Source: DASZJY01 sp036260255 | Lineage (GTDB): Bacteria; Actinomycetota; Acidimicrobiia; Acidimicrobiales; AC-14 | Length of the DNA stretch: 8,603 nt | Assembly: GCA_036260255.1 (NCBI GenBank) | Contig: DATAAF010000094.1 | Span: 1 to 8,603 of the forward strand | Reading direction: 5' to 3' | Translations under genes and position numbers: made by a program | Part shown: one piece after another, positions 1 to 6,840 of the stretch | Layout of the letters: each line of letters begins with the position of its first letter | Position numbering within the stretch: the stretch's first letter is position 1 | Notes under the pieces: generated by a model | Database searches by the model: none | Seen by the model: the letters and a program-made list of their open reading frames with translations, nothing else | Told to the model about the DNA's origin: nothing

Positions 1-852
1 GCGACGCCGAGCCGCCCGCCGGCCAAGCGGGCGACGGCCAAGCGCGTCGTCCCGAAGCGCCCGGCGGCGAAGCGCGCCGCGGCCAAGCGCCCGGCGGCCC
101 GCCGGACGCGCCGATCGGCCACCGCCGGGCCGGCCACCGCGCCGGCGGCCGGGGAGCCGCAGGCGGCCCGAGGAGTCGCACCGCCGCGGCTGCGCGTCGG
201 TACCGACGGGACGCCGCCAGCGCCATCGGCGGGGCGGCTGGTCTCCCCGACGCCCAGCGGCCCGCGCCCGTCCACCGACGGGGACGACGTCGCCCCCGAC
301 GGGCGGGGGCGTGCCCGCCCGCCGGTCAACCGGCTGGCGGCCAGCCGGGTCCTCGCCACCCGTACCGCCGCCGAGCGTTCCAAGGGGGACCGCCGGCCCG
401 GGAACCCCATCCCGCCCGAGGAGCCGCTGCCGCCGCCCCGGCGAAGGCCGCCGTCGGCGCGTGCCGCCCAGATGCGCCCCACCGACGGCGGGCGGGCCGC
501 CATGACCGACGCGCCCGCCTCGGCGCCGCCGGCGCCGCCCCAGCCGCCCGAGCCCCCTCCGCCGCCAGCGGAACCCGCTTCGCCCGCGACCTCGGCGATC
601 CCCCTGCGGGCAGCCATGTCGTCGACGCCCGGTCCGGCACCGCGGCCGCCGGCGCCGGCCTCCGAGCCGGCGTCGCCTCCGCCCGCCGACACCGACTTCG
701 AGATCGACGACCTCCTCGAGCCGCCGCCGCCGACGCCCGCGGGGCGTCCGGTCATCGCCGCCGAGCGAGCGAGCGGTCCCGGTGCCGCCCGCCCGCTCCG
801 CCGGGCCGCCGGCTCGGGTCGGTTGTCGCCGTGGCCGCTCGGCACCAGCTGA
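1..852 (+). CDS. Low-complexity basic and proline-rich protein, 5' end outside window
   Basis: The first frame is open from base 1 to a TGA at 850-852, giving 283 residues of a protein that starts upstream of the window. Third codon positions are nearly all G or C throughout, which supports this frame as coding. The visible protein has four zones: a Lys-Arg/Ala/Pro tail-like repeat (residues 6-38), a mixed Pro/Ala/Gly/Arg linker, a strongly Pro/Ala-rich stretch (about 160-228) and a short acidic motif DTDFEIDDLLE (230-240) before a basic C-terminus. No catalytic domain, signal peptide or membrane helix is visible. The N-terminal zone resembles the DNA-binding tails of H1-like or HupB-like actinobacterial proteins, but without the upstream part the family cannot be named. 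An internal ATG at 472 is in frame but the frame stays open upstream of it, so it is unlikely to be the start. Function unknown; the protein is probably largely disordered. Confidence 0.62.
   Translation, partial: ATPSRPPAKRATAKRVVPKRPAAKRAAAKRPAARRTRRSATAGPATAPAAGEPQAARGVAPPRLRVGTDGTPPAPSAGRLVSPTPSGPRPSTDGDDVAPDGRGRARPPVNRLAASRVLATRTAAERSKGDRRPGNPIPPEEPLPPPRRRPPSARAAQMRPTDGGRAAMTDAPASAPPAPPQPPEPPPPPAEPASPATSAIPLRAAMSSTPGPAPRPPAPASEPASPPPADTDFEIDDLLEPPPPTPAGRPVIAAERASGPGAARPLRRAAGSGRLSPWPLGTS
16..105 (+). repeat. Six tandem 15-bp units coding a Lys-Arg pentapeptide repeat
   Basis: Read in the first frame, residues 6-35 form six consecutive five-residue units ending in KR, KR, KR, KR, KR and RR (PPAKR, ATAKR, VVPKR, PAAKR, AAAKR, PAARR). 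The spacing is exact, with no insertion. The DNA units are similar but not identical, so selection appears to act on the protein pattern. The repeat may continue upstream of the window. Evenly spaced basic pairs in an Ala/Pro background are typical of H1-like nucleic-acid-binding tails. Confidence 0.75.
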
Positions 853-1987
853 CGAGCGACCGCTCCTGACCCACCTCCTGGTCACCAACGACTTCCCACC
901 CAAGGTGGGTGGCATCCAGTCGTACCTGTGGGAGCTGTGGCGGCGGCTCCCGCCGAGCCGGGCGATCGTCGTGACCTCCTCGTACCCGGGCGACCGGGCC
1001 TTCGACGCCCGCCAACCGATCCGGATCGAGCGCCTTCCCTACCGGGTGCTGCTGCCGGTGCCGCCGGTGGTCCGCCGCGTGCGCCAGCTGGCCGACGAGA
1101 TCGGGGCGGGCCTGGTCGTCATCGACCCGGCGCTCCCGCTCGGCCTCATCGGACCGGGCCTCGGGCGGCCGTACGGCGTGATCCTCCACGGCGCCGAGGT
1201 GTCGGTCCCGGGCCGACTGCCAGCGGTCTCGACGGCGGTGCGACGGGTGATCGACGGCGCCGCCCTTGTCGTCGCGTGCGGCGGCTACGCGGCGTCGGAG
1301 GCCCGCCGCATGGGCGGAGCCCAGGTCCCCCTCATCGAGGTCCCGCCCGGTGTCGACCTCGACCGCTTCCGTCCGGCCGGTGCCGAGGAGCGAGCGCGGG
1401 CCCGCGCCGAGTTCGGGATCCCCGTCGACGCCCGCTTCGTGCTGGGGGTGAGCCGGCTGGTGCCGCGCAAGGGGTTCGACGTCCTCGTCGCCGCGGCGGC
1501 CCTGCTCGCCCCCCGGATCCCCGACCTGGTCGTCGCCATCGCCGGCGTCGGGCGCGACATCAGCCGCTTGCAGCGGCTGGTGGCGGCGTCGGGCGCGCCC
1601 GTTCGCCTCCTCGGCCCCGTCGCCCACGAGCAACTGCCGGAGCTGGTGGCGTCCGCCGACGTGTTTGCCGTTCCGTGCCGCAACCGCTGGGGCGGGCTCG
1701 AGCAGGAGGGCTTCGGCATCGTGTTCCTCGAGGCGGCTGCCTGCGGGGTCCCCCAGGTGGCGGGGGCGAGCGGAGGGGCGGCGGAGGCGGTGGCCGACGG
1801 GGAGACCGGTGTGGTCGTCCGCCGACCCGACGACCCGTTCGAGGTGGCGGAAGCGCTGGCGGCGTTCCTGGCGGACGACGGGCTGCGCTCGCTCGCCGGT
1901 CAGGCGGCCCGCCGCCGGGCCGAGGAGCGCTTCGACTACCAGCGCCTGGCCGCCGCCCTCGACCGGGCCCTGGCCGAGGCGGAGTGA
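782..1987 (+). CDS. pimB: GT4 glycosyltransferase, PimB-like phosphatidylinositol-mannoside mannosyltransferase
   Basis: This is a GT-B fold, family GT4 glycosyltransferase. Counted from the GTG at 782 it has 401 residues. The N-terminal Rossmann half begins with VTNDFPPKVGGIQSYL (residues 34-49), whose glycine loop G43-G44 is very like that of mycobacterial PimB' (Rv2188c). The donor half carries GVSRLVPRKG with R225 and K230, the pair that holds the sugar-nucleotide phosphates, and the EX7E motif E309-E317 in EGFGIVFLE. PimB' adds the second mannose, from GDP-mannose, to phosphatidylinositol monomannoside at the inner face of the membrane; that role is inferred by similarity. The start is uncertain. 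Residues 1-28 overlap the upstream gene, look unlike the family and have weaker G/C third positions (20 of 28), so a CTG at 866, giving (M)THLLVTNDF, may be the real start. The gene overlaps the next by GTGA at 1984-1987, so the two are probably translationally coupled. Confidence 0.85.
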   Translation: MPPARSAGPPARVGCRRGRSAPADERPLLTHLLVTNDFPPKVGGIQSYLWELWRRLPPSRAIVVTSSYPGDRAFDARQPIRIERLPYRVLLPVPPVVRRVRQLADEIGAGLVVIDPALPLGLIGPGLGRPYGVILHGAEVSVPGRLPAVSTAVRRVIDGAALVVACGGYAASEARRMGGAQVPLIEVPPGVDLDRFRPAGAEERARARAEFGIPVDARFVLGVSRLVPRKGFDVLVAAAALLAPRIPDLVVAIAGVGRDISRLQRLVAASGAPVRLLGPVAHEQLPELVASADVFAVPCRNRWGGLEQEGFGIVFLEAAACGVPQVAGASGGAAEAVADGETGVVVRRPDDPFEVAEALAAFLADDGLRSLAGQAARRRAEERFDYQRLAAALDRALAEAE

Positions 1988-2454
1988 GGGCGCAGGGCGG
2001 GTCGGCGGCCGGCGCCGACATCGTGCGGGCGGCGTGGTGGGGGACCGGCGTGTTCGCGGTCGCCGCCGTCGCCGCAGTGGTCGTTCGGCCCCTGCGGCCG
2101 GTCTCGGTGGTCGTCGACGTCGTCCTCTTCGCCGCCGGCTGCGTGGCCTTCGGCGCCGCCTACGTCCGGGGGTTGGGACGGAGCCGCCGCGAGCGCGTCG
2201 CCGTCACCGGCCTCTACCTCCTCGCCGGCAGCGCCCCGGTCGACGTGCGCCGCCGCCTCCTCGGGGCGCTGGCCGCGCAGGTGGTGATCGCCCTCGCCAC
2301 CGCCATCGCCCGCCCCTACACGAGCCTGGCGGCGGGGACGCTCGTCCCCATGTACGGGTTGGGTCTGTGCGGGCTGTGGGCGGCCCGCCACGGCACCTTC
2401 CCTCCCCGCCCCGACCTCGACCCACCCGGCAAGGGCCGCCGGCGGGGCCGGTAG
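1984..2454 (+). CDS. Small integral membrane protein of unknown function
   Basis: The protein has 156 residues and starts at a GTG that shares four bases with the stop of the PimB-like gene, which strongly suggests one transcript and coupled translation. Four hydrophobic segments are visible at about residues 18-34, 41-61, 92-109 and 116-134, giving a probable four-helix membrane protein. The loop after helix 2 is rich in Arg (RGLGRSRRER, 62-71) and the C-terminus ends in GKGRRRGR, so by the positive-inside rule both of these probably face the cytoplasm. No enzyme motif was recognised. Its place directly behind a lipid-linked mannosyltransferase makes a cell-envelope role plausible, but this rests only on position. 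Its own stop TAG (2452-2454) lies inside a candidate -10 box for the next gene. Confidence 0.7.
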   Translation: MRAQGGSAAGADIVRAAWWGTGVFAVAAVAAVVVRPLRPVSVVVDVVLFAAGCVAFGAAYVRGLGRSRRERVAVTGLYLLAGSAPVDVRRRLLGALAAQVVIALATAIARPYTSLAAGTLVPMYGLGLCGLWAARHGTFPPRPDLDPPGKGRRRGR

Positions 2455-2457
2455 CCT
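2452..2457 (+). promoter_or_regulatory. Candidate -10 box for a leaderless aldolase transcript
   Basis: TAGCCT fits the TANNNT pattern of actinobacterial -10 elements and ends eight bases before the GTG at 2466. A start of transcription at about 2464-2466 would give a leaderless or nearly leaderless mRNA. No convincing Shine-Dalgarno sequence precedes this GTG, and no clear -35 box is seen. The first three bases are also the stop codon of the preceding gene. Confidence 0.35.
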
Positions 2458-2465
2458 GAGCCGAG

Positions 2466-3263
2466 GTGAGCCCCTCTCCCGACCCCTTGGCCCCTGCTGC
2501 GGCGGTGTTCGAGGGGGTCGGTGTCGCCCTGCTCACGCTGTTCACCGACGACGGCGAGCTCGACGTGGCGGCGACGGCCGAGCACGCCGCCCGGCTGGTG
2601 GACCTTGGTGTGCGGGCCGTGGTGGTGGCCGGCACCAGCGGCGAGGCGCCCGCCCTCTCCGCCGACGAGCGGGTGGCGCTGCTCGAAGGGGTGCGGGCGG
2701 TGGTGCCCCCGTCGGCGGCGGTGGTGATCGCCGGCACCGGAGGCCCCTCGGCCCGCCAGGCGGTGGCCTACACCCGCGACGCCGTCGCCGCCGGGGCCGA
2801 CGCGGTCGCCGCCCTCTCGCCGCCGGGCGCGCCGGACCCCCGCCCCTACTACGAGCGGGTGGCCGAGGCGGCGGGAACGACGCCCGTGCTCGCCTACCAC
2901 TTCCCGGCCGTGTCGCCGCCCGGCATCCCGCTGCCGATGCTGGCCGAACTGCCGGTGAGCGGGTGCAAGGACTCGTCCGGTGACCCCGACCGCCTGCTCG
3001 AGACCCTGAGCACCTGGCCGCGGCCGCTGTACGTCGGCACCTCGGCCCTGCTCGCCCTCGCCGGCCCGCTCGGCTGCGCCGGCGCCATCCTCGCCCTCGC
3101 CAACGCCGAGCCCGAGCGCTGCGCCGCCGCCTTCGCGGGGGACGCCAAGGCCCAGCTGGCGCTGGCCGAGGCGCACCGCGAGTCGCTCGTGCCGTTCCCC
3201 GCCGGCATCAAGCGCCTGACCGCCCGCCGCTTCAACACCTCGACCGTGACCCGGATGGGGTGA
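2466..3263 (+). CDS. DHDPS/N-acetylneuraminate lyase superfamily aldolase, not a typical DapA
   Basis: This 265-residue protein is a class I aldolase/synthase with the TIM-barrel pattern of the dihydrodipicolinate synthase superfamily. Key residues are GTSGE (56-60, equivalent to GTTGE of E. coli DapA), Y144 in YHFP (the proton-relay tyrosine) and K168 in GCKDSSGD (the Schiff-base lysine that binds pyruvate or another 2-oxo acid). Two DapA features are missing. The position of E. coli Arg138 is V149 in YHFPAVSPPG, and the Tyr107 region reads SPPG instead of TPYYN. This argues against true DapA activity and favours a different 2-oxo acid aldolase or lyase; the substrate is unknown. The protein is shorter than DapA (292 residues in E. 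coli), and the C-terminus stops soon after PAGIKRL, so the helical C-terminal part is reduced. The start is the GTG at 2466, 11 bases after the previous stop. The stop overlaps a possible GTG start (3260) of the next gene. Confidence 0.82.
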   Translation: MSPSPDPLAPAAAVFEGVGVALLTLFTDDGELDVAATAEHAARLVDLGVRAVVVAGTSGEAPALSADERVALLEGVRAVVPPSAAVVIAGTGGPSARQAVAYTRDAVAAGADAVAALSPPGAPDPRPYYERVAEAAGTTPVLAYHFPAVSPPGIPLPMLAELPVSGCKDSSGDPDRLLETLSTWPRPLYVGTSALLALAGPLGCAGAILALANAEPERCAAAFAGDAKAQLALAEAHRESLVPFPAGIKRLTARRFNTSTVTRMG

Positions 3264-3304
3264 TCGGGAGCGAGACCATCTTCGTCGGCCCGGCCCCGGC
3301 CGAC

Positions 3305-3310
3305 TACGGT
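3305..3310 (+). promoter_or_regulatory. Weak candidate -10 box upstream of the FAD oxidoreductase
   Basis: TACGGT matches TANNNT and lies 12 bases before the ATG at 3323. It could produce a very short leader. There is no recognisable -35 box at normal spacing, and in GC-rich DNA a single hexamer is weak evidence. If real, it would separate this gene from the aldolase transcript and would favour the ATG starts over the GTG at 3260. Confidence 0.2.
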
Positions 3311-3322
3311 GCTCAAGCGGCC

Positions 3323-4891
3323 ATGGTGCAGGTTCCCGACACACCCGAGGAGAAGATGCCGAACGTCGTCATCATCGGCGCCGGCCCGGCGGGCCTCACC
3401 GCGGCCTACTACCTGGTCACCCGCTACGGGATCACGTCGACGATCCTCGAGTCCGACTCGGTCGTCGGCGGCATCAGCCGCACGGTGGAGCGCGACGGCT
3501 GGCGGTTCGACATCGGCGGACACCGCTTCTTCACCAAGGTGAAGGAGGTCGAGGCCCTGTGGCACGAGATCCTCCCCGACGAGGACTTCATGCTGCGCCC
3601 CCGCATGAGCCGCATCTACTACGACGGGAAGTACTACGACTACCCCCTCAAGGCCTCCAACGCCCTCAAGAACCTCGGGCTCGTCGAGGCGTTCCTGTGC
3701 GTGATGTCCTACGTGTGGGCGCGGGTCCACCCGCCCAAGGACCAGACGACGCTGGAGGGCTGGATCGTCTCCCGGTTCGGCTGGCGGCTGTACAACCACT
3801 TCTTCAAGACCTACAACGAGAAGCTTTGGGGCGTGCCGGTCAACAAGCTGCCCGCCGACTTCGCCGCCCAGCGGATCAAGAACCTCTCGCTGTCCAAGGC
3901 GGTCCTGAACGCGGTCCTGCCCAAGCGCAACCAGAAGGACATCACCTCGCTGATCGAGGAGTTCCAGTACCCGAAGCACGGGCCCGGGATGATGTGGGAG
4001 CGCTGCCGGGACCTGGTGGAGGCCAGGGGCTGCAAGGTCATCATGAGCACGCGGGTCGTGAACGTGCGCCACGACGGGGGGCGGGCGGTCGCGGTGGTGG
4101 CCCGGTCGCGCGACGGGGCGCTGACCGAGTACCCGTGCGACCACGTCGTGTCGTCGATGCCGATCTCGCAGCTGCTCGAGGCCATGGACCCGCCGGCGTC
4201 GGAGAGGGCGGTCCGGGCGGCCGGCGACCTTCGCTACCGGGACTTCCTCACCGTGGCCCTGGTCGTGCCCGAGGAGTACAGCTTCCCGGACAACTGGATC
4301 TACGTGCACTCCCGCGAGGTGCAGGTGGGCCGCATCCAGAACTTCGGCTCGTGGTCGCCATACATGGTGAAGGAAGGCCGCACGTGCCTCGGCCTCGAGT
4401 ACTTCGTGTTCGAGGGCGACGAGACGTGGACCAGGCCGGACGCCGAGCTGGTCGACCAGGCCAAGCGGGAGCTGGGCGTCCTGAGCCTGGTCGACCCGGC
4501 GAAGGTCGAGGCCGGCTACGTCGTGCGGATGCCCAAGGCGTACCCGTTCTACGACGAGCACTACAAGGCCAACGTGGCCAAGATCGTCGAGTGGCTGGAC
4601 GAGTGCGCCCCCAACGTCCATCCCGTGGGCCGCAACGGCATGCACCGCTACAACAACCAGGACCACTCGATGTACACGGCGATGCTCACGGCCGAGAACA
4701 TCGCCACCGGCTCGACCCACGACGTCTGGGCCGTGAACGTCGAGGAGGAGTACCACGAGGAGTCGTCGAGCGACGGCGACGGGGACACCCGGGGGACCCG
4801 CGGCACCGGGCGGGACGCGCCGGTCATCGCCCGCCGCCACTACGGCGACGAGCACCCCGTCAACCGGCCGGCCACGACATCCGACGCGTAG
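3323..4891 (+). CDS. FAD-dependent oxidoreductase, UDP-galactopyranose-mutase-like
   Basis: The protein (522 residues from this ATG) is a flavoprotein of the amine-oxidase/UDP-galactopyranose-mutase type. The N-terminus has the dinucleotide-binding strand and loop VVIIGAGPAG with GxGxxG at 19-24, the FAD-ribose acidic residue E43, GGISRT at 49-54 and DIGGHRFF at 63-70. Near the C-terminus, HRYNNQDHSM from residue 441 resembles the second FAD-contact segment of the family. Residues from about 474 on (EEEYHEE, then Ser/Gly/Asp/Arg-rich) form a low-complexity tail. No signal peptide or membrane helix is visible, so it is probably cytoplasmic. Members often act on sugar nucleotides or other envelope precursors, but the substrate is not evident here. 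The start is ambiguous: GTG 3260 overlaps the upstream stop by four bases, ATG 3323 follows a possible -10 box, and ATG 3356 sits just before the conserved strand and behind GAGGAG. Family homology begins only after 3356. Confidence 0.85.
   Translation: MVQVPDTPEEKMPNVVIIGAGPAGLTAAYYLVTRYGITSTILESDSVVGGISRTVERDGWRFDIGGHRFFTKVKEVEALWHEILPDEDFMLRPRMSRIYYDGKYYDYPLKASNALKNLGLVEAFLCVMSYVWARVHPPKDQTTLEGWIVSRFGWRLYNHFFKTYNEKLWGVPVNKLPADFAAQRIKNLSLSKAVLNAVLPKRNQKDITSLIEEFQYPKHGPGMMWERCRDLVEARGCKVIMSTRVVNVRHDGGRAVAVVARSRDGALTEYPCDHVVSSMPISQLLEAMDPPASERAVRAAGDLRYRDFLTVALVVPEEYSFPDNWIYVHSREVQVGRIQNFGSWSPYMVKEGRTCLGLEYFVFEGDETWTRPDAELVDQAKRELGVLSLVDPAKVEAGYVVRMPKAYPFYDEHYKANVAKIVEWLDECAPNVHPVGRNGMHRYNNQDHSMYTAMLTAENIATGSTHDVWAVNVEEEYHEESSSDGDGDTRGTRGTGRDAPVIARRHYGDEHPVNRPATTSDA
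3347..3352 (+). promoter_or_regulatory. Shine-Dalgarno-like GAGGAG bearing on the FAD oxidoreductase start
   Basis: GAGGAG is followed by only three bases before the ATG at 3356. The sequence is a good anti-Shine-Dalgarno match but the spacing is shorter than usual. It also encodes Glu-Glu if translation starts upstream, so it may be coincidence. It is the only ribosome-binding-like sequence near any of the three candidate starts. Confidence 0.3.
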
Positions 4892-4911
4892 CCCTTTCTC
4901 GGCGCTCGTCG

Positions 4912-4917
4912 TAGCAT
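4912..4917 (+). promoter_or_regulatory. Candidate -10 box for the GH15-glucokinase-oxidoreductase run
   Basis: TAGCAT fits TANNNT and ends ten bases before the ATG at 4928, within the 36-base gap after the FAD oxidoreductase gene. Transcription would start about 4924, leaving a leader of only a few bases. No Shine-Dalgarno sequence lies before 4928, which agrees with leaderless translation. No good -35 box is visible. Confidence 0.4.
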
Positions 4918-4927
4918 TCGCGGTCGG

Positions 4928-6829
4928 ATGCCCTCCGACTCGTACTCCGGGCGCAGCCCGTTCCCGCCGATCGCCTCGTACGGGTTCCTCTCCGACTGCG
5001 AGGTCAACGCCCTGGTGGCACCGAGCGGCAACGTGGAGTGGATGTGCGCGCCGCGGCCCGACAGCCCCAGCGTGTTCGGGACCATGCTCGACCGCTCCGC
5101 CGGTGGCTTCCGCATCGGCCCGGCCGACGTCACCGTCCCCGCCGGGCGCCGCTACCTGCCGGGGACGCTGGTGCTGGAGACGACCTGGCAGACGCCGACG
5201 GGCTGGCTGATCACGCGCGACGCCCTGTGCATGTCGCCGTGGTACCACGACGCCCACCGCTCGGAGAACTACCGGCGCTCTCCGACCGACTTCGAGGCCG
5301 AGCACGTGCTGCTACGCACGGTCCGCTGCGTGAGCGGCACGGTCGAGCTCAACCTGGTCTGCGAGCCGGTGTTCGACTACGGGCGCCACGCCGGCCAGTG
5401 GGAGTACAGCGGCGAGGGGTACGGCGACGCCGTCGTGACGTCCGACGGCGCCGGCCTCACCATGCGCCTGGCGACGAACATGCGGCTCGGGTTCGAGGGC
5501 CGGGGCGCCCACGCCCGCACCCGGCTCAACGAGGGCGACAACGTCTTCGCCGCCCTGTCGTGGAGCGAGCACGACCCTCCCACCGAGTGGCCCGACGCCT
5601 ACGACCGCATGTGGCGCACGGGCGAGTTCTGGCGGCAGTGGCTCAACCGGGGCCAGTTCCCCGACCACCCGTGGCGCACCCACCTGCAGCGCAGCGCCCT
5701 CACCTTGAAGGGCCTGACCTACGCGCCAACCGGCGCGCTGCTCGCGGCGGCCACCACGTCGCTGCCGGAGACGCCGGGGGGCGAGCGCAACTGGGACTAC
5801 CGCTACAGCTGGGTCCGGGACTCGACGTTCGCCCTGTGGGGCCTCTACACCCTCGGGTTCGACGCCGAGGCCAACGACTTCTTCTACTTCATCGCCGACG
5901 CCTGCGAGGACGACGCCCACCTGCAGGTGATGTACGGCGTCGGCGGCGAGCGGCGCCTCGACGAGAGCATCGTCGACCACCTCTCGGGGTACGAGGGCGC
6001 CCGCCCGGTGCGCATCGGCAACGGCGCCTACAACCAGGACCAGCACGACGTGTGGGGGGCGGTGCTCGACTCGGTGTACCTCCACACCAAGTCTCGGGAC
6101 TACCTCCCCGAACGGGTGTGGCCGCTGCTCAAGGTCCAGGTCGAGAAGGCCATCTCCCGCTGGCGCCTGCCCGACCGCGGCATCTGGGAGGTGCGGGGCG
6201 AGCCCCGCCACTTCACGTCCTCGAAGCTCATGTGCTGGGTGGCGGTCGACCGGGGCTCGCGCCTGGCCCGGCTGCACGACGAGGACGGCCTCGCCGACAA
6301 GTGGGCGGACGTCGCCGCCGAGATCCACGCCGACATCTGCGAGCACGGCGTCGACAAGCGCGGGGTGTTCGTCCAGCACTACGAGACCACCGCCCTCGAT
6401 GCCTCCCTGCTGCTCATGCCCCTGGTCCGCTTCCTGCCCGCCGACGACGAGCGGGTGCGGGCCACCGTGCTGGCCATCGCCGACGAGCTCACCTCCGACG
6501 GGCTGGTGCTGCGCTACCGGGTGGAGGAGACCGACGACGGGCTCTCGGGGGAGGAGGGCACCTTCGCCATCTGCTCGTTCTGGCTGGTGTCGGCGCTGTC
6601 GGAGATCGGCGAGCACGAACGGGCGCGGGGGCTGTGCGAGCGCATGCTGTCCTACGCCAGCCCGCTCGAGCTGTACGCCGAGGAGCTCGACCCCCAAACC
6701 GGGCGCCACCTGGGCAACTTCCCGCAGGCGTTCACCCACCTGGCCCTGATCAACGCCGTCGTCCACGTGATCCAGGCCGACACTCGCCGGGACACCCGCC
6801 GCTTCGCCCCGCCCCGGCCGCTGGCCTAG
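4928..6829 (+). CDS. Glycoside hydrolase family 15, TreH-like trehalase or glucoamylase
   Basis: This 633-residue inverting alpha-glucosidase releases glucose from trehalose or from alpha-glucan ends. The N-terminal beta-sandwich domain (about 1-250) opens with FPPIASYGFLSDCE (12-25) and RPDSPSVFG (43-51), both typical of the mycobacterial trehalase (TreH) branch of GH15. The (alpha/alpha)6 barrel follows, with NWDYRYSWVRD (288-298), YNQDQHD (368-374), GIWEVRG holding the probable general acid E421, and YAEELDP with the probable general base E585 or E586, then GNFPQAFTH (596-604). Both carboxylates are present, so it should be active. The length is close to that of mycobacterial TreH. No signal peptide is seen, which favours a cytoplasmic enzyme. 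The ATG at 4928 fits the family start. A glucokinase gene begins 11 bases downstream, consistent with using the glucose released. Glucoamylase or isomaltose/dextran glucosidase activity cannot be excluded from sequence alone. Confidence 0.92.
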   Translation: MPSDSYSGRSPFPPIASYGFLSDCEVNALVAPSGNVEWMCAPRPDSPSVFGTMLDRSAGGFRIGPADVTVPAGRRYLPGTLVLETTWQTPTGWLITRDALCMSPWYHDAHRSENYRRSPTDFEAEHVLLRTVRCVSGTVELNLVCEPVFDYGRHAGQWEYSGEGYGDAVVTSDGAGLTMRLATNMRLGFEGRGAHARTRLNEGDNVFAALSWSEHDPPTEWPDAYDRMWRTGEFWRQWLNRGQFPDHPWRTHLQRSALTLKGLTYAPTGALLAAATTSLPETPGGERNWDYRYSWVRDSTFALWGLYTLGFDAEANDFFYFIADACEDDAHLQVMYGVGGERRLDESIVDHLSGYEGARPVRIGNGAYNQDQHDVWGAVLDSVYLHTKSRDYLPERVWPLLKVQVEKAISRWRLPDRGIWEVRGEPRHFTSSKLMCWVAVDRGSRLARLHDEDGLADKWADVAAEIHADICEHGVDKRGVFVQHYETTALDASLLLMPLVRFLPADDERVRATVLAIADELTSDGLVLRYRVEETDDGLSGEEGTFAICSFWLVSALSEIGEHERARGLCERMLSYASPLELYAEELDPQTGRHLGNFPQAFTHLALINAVVHVIQADTRRDTRRFAPPRPLA

Positions 6830-6840
6830 CGCGACCGGGC

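Noticed and set aside
16..105. The 15-bp periodic stretch as a CRISPR array or DNA-level iteron
   Set aside because: The units are directly adjacent without spacers, vary at the DNA level and keep an exact protein pattern, so they are a coding repeat.
472..852. A separate short gene starting at ATG 472
   Set aside because: The same frame is open without a stop from base 1, with the same codon pattern, so this is an internal methionine of the larger partial gene.
752..1633. Minus-strand frame opposite the PimB-like gene
   Set aside because: It shows no conserved motif and has an odd His/Asp/Arg-rich composition; it is a shadow of the GT4 gene.
928..1983. In-frame upstream extension of the small membrane protein, which would make a 508-residue protein
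   Set aside because: This part overlaps the PimB-like gene in another frame and is Arg/Pro/Gly-rich without motifs. The GTG at 1984 with a 4-base overlap is a far better start.
2894..5305. Very long open frame on the minus strand (803 codons) opposite the aldolase, the FAD oxidoreductase and the GH15 start
   Set aside because: It lies antisense to genes with clear catalytic motifs, is rich in Arg/Val/His/Gly/Pro with no recognisable domain, and is expected from GC-rich codon use mirrored on the other strand.
5312..6766. Long minus-strand open frame opposite the GH15 gene
   Set aside because: It has no family motif and is the mirror of a strongly supported gene; the composition is that of a shadow frame.
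5038..6840. In-frame upstream extension of the glucokinase, which would make a 913-residue fusion
   Set aside because: The extension overlaps the GH15 coding region in another frame; kinase homology starts exactly at the ATG at 6841.
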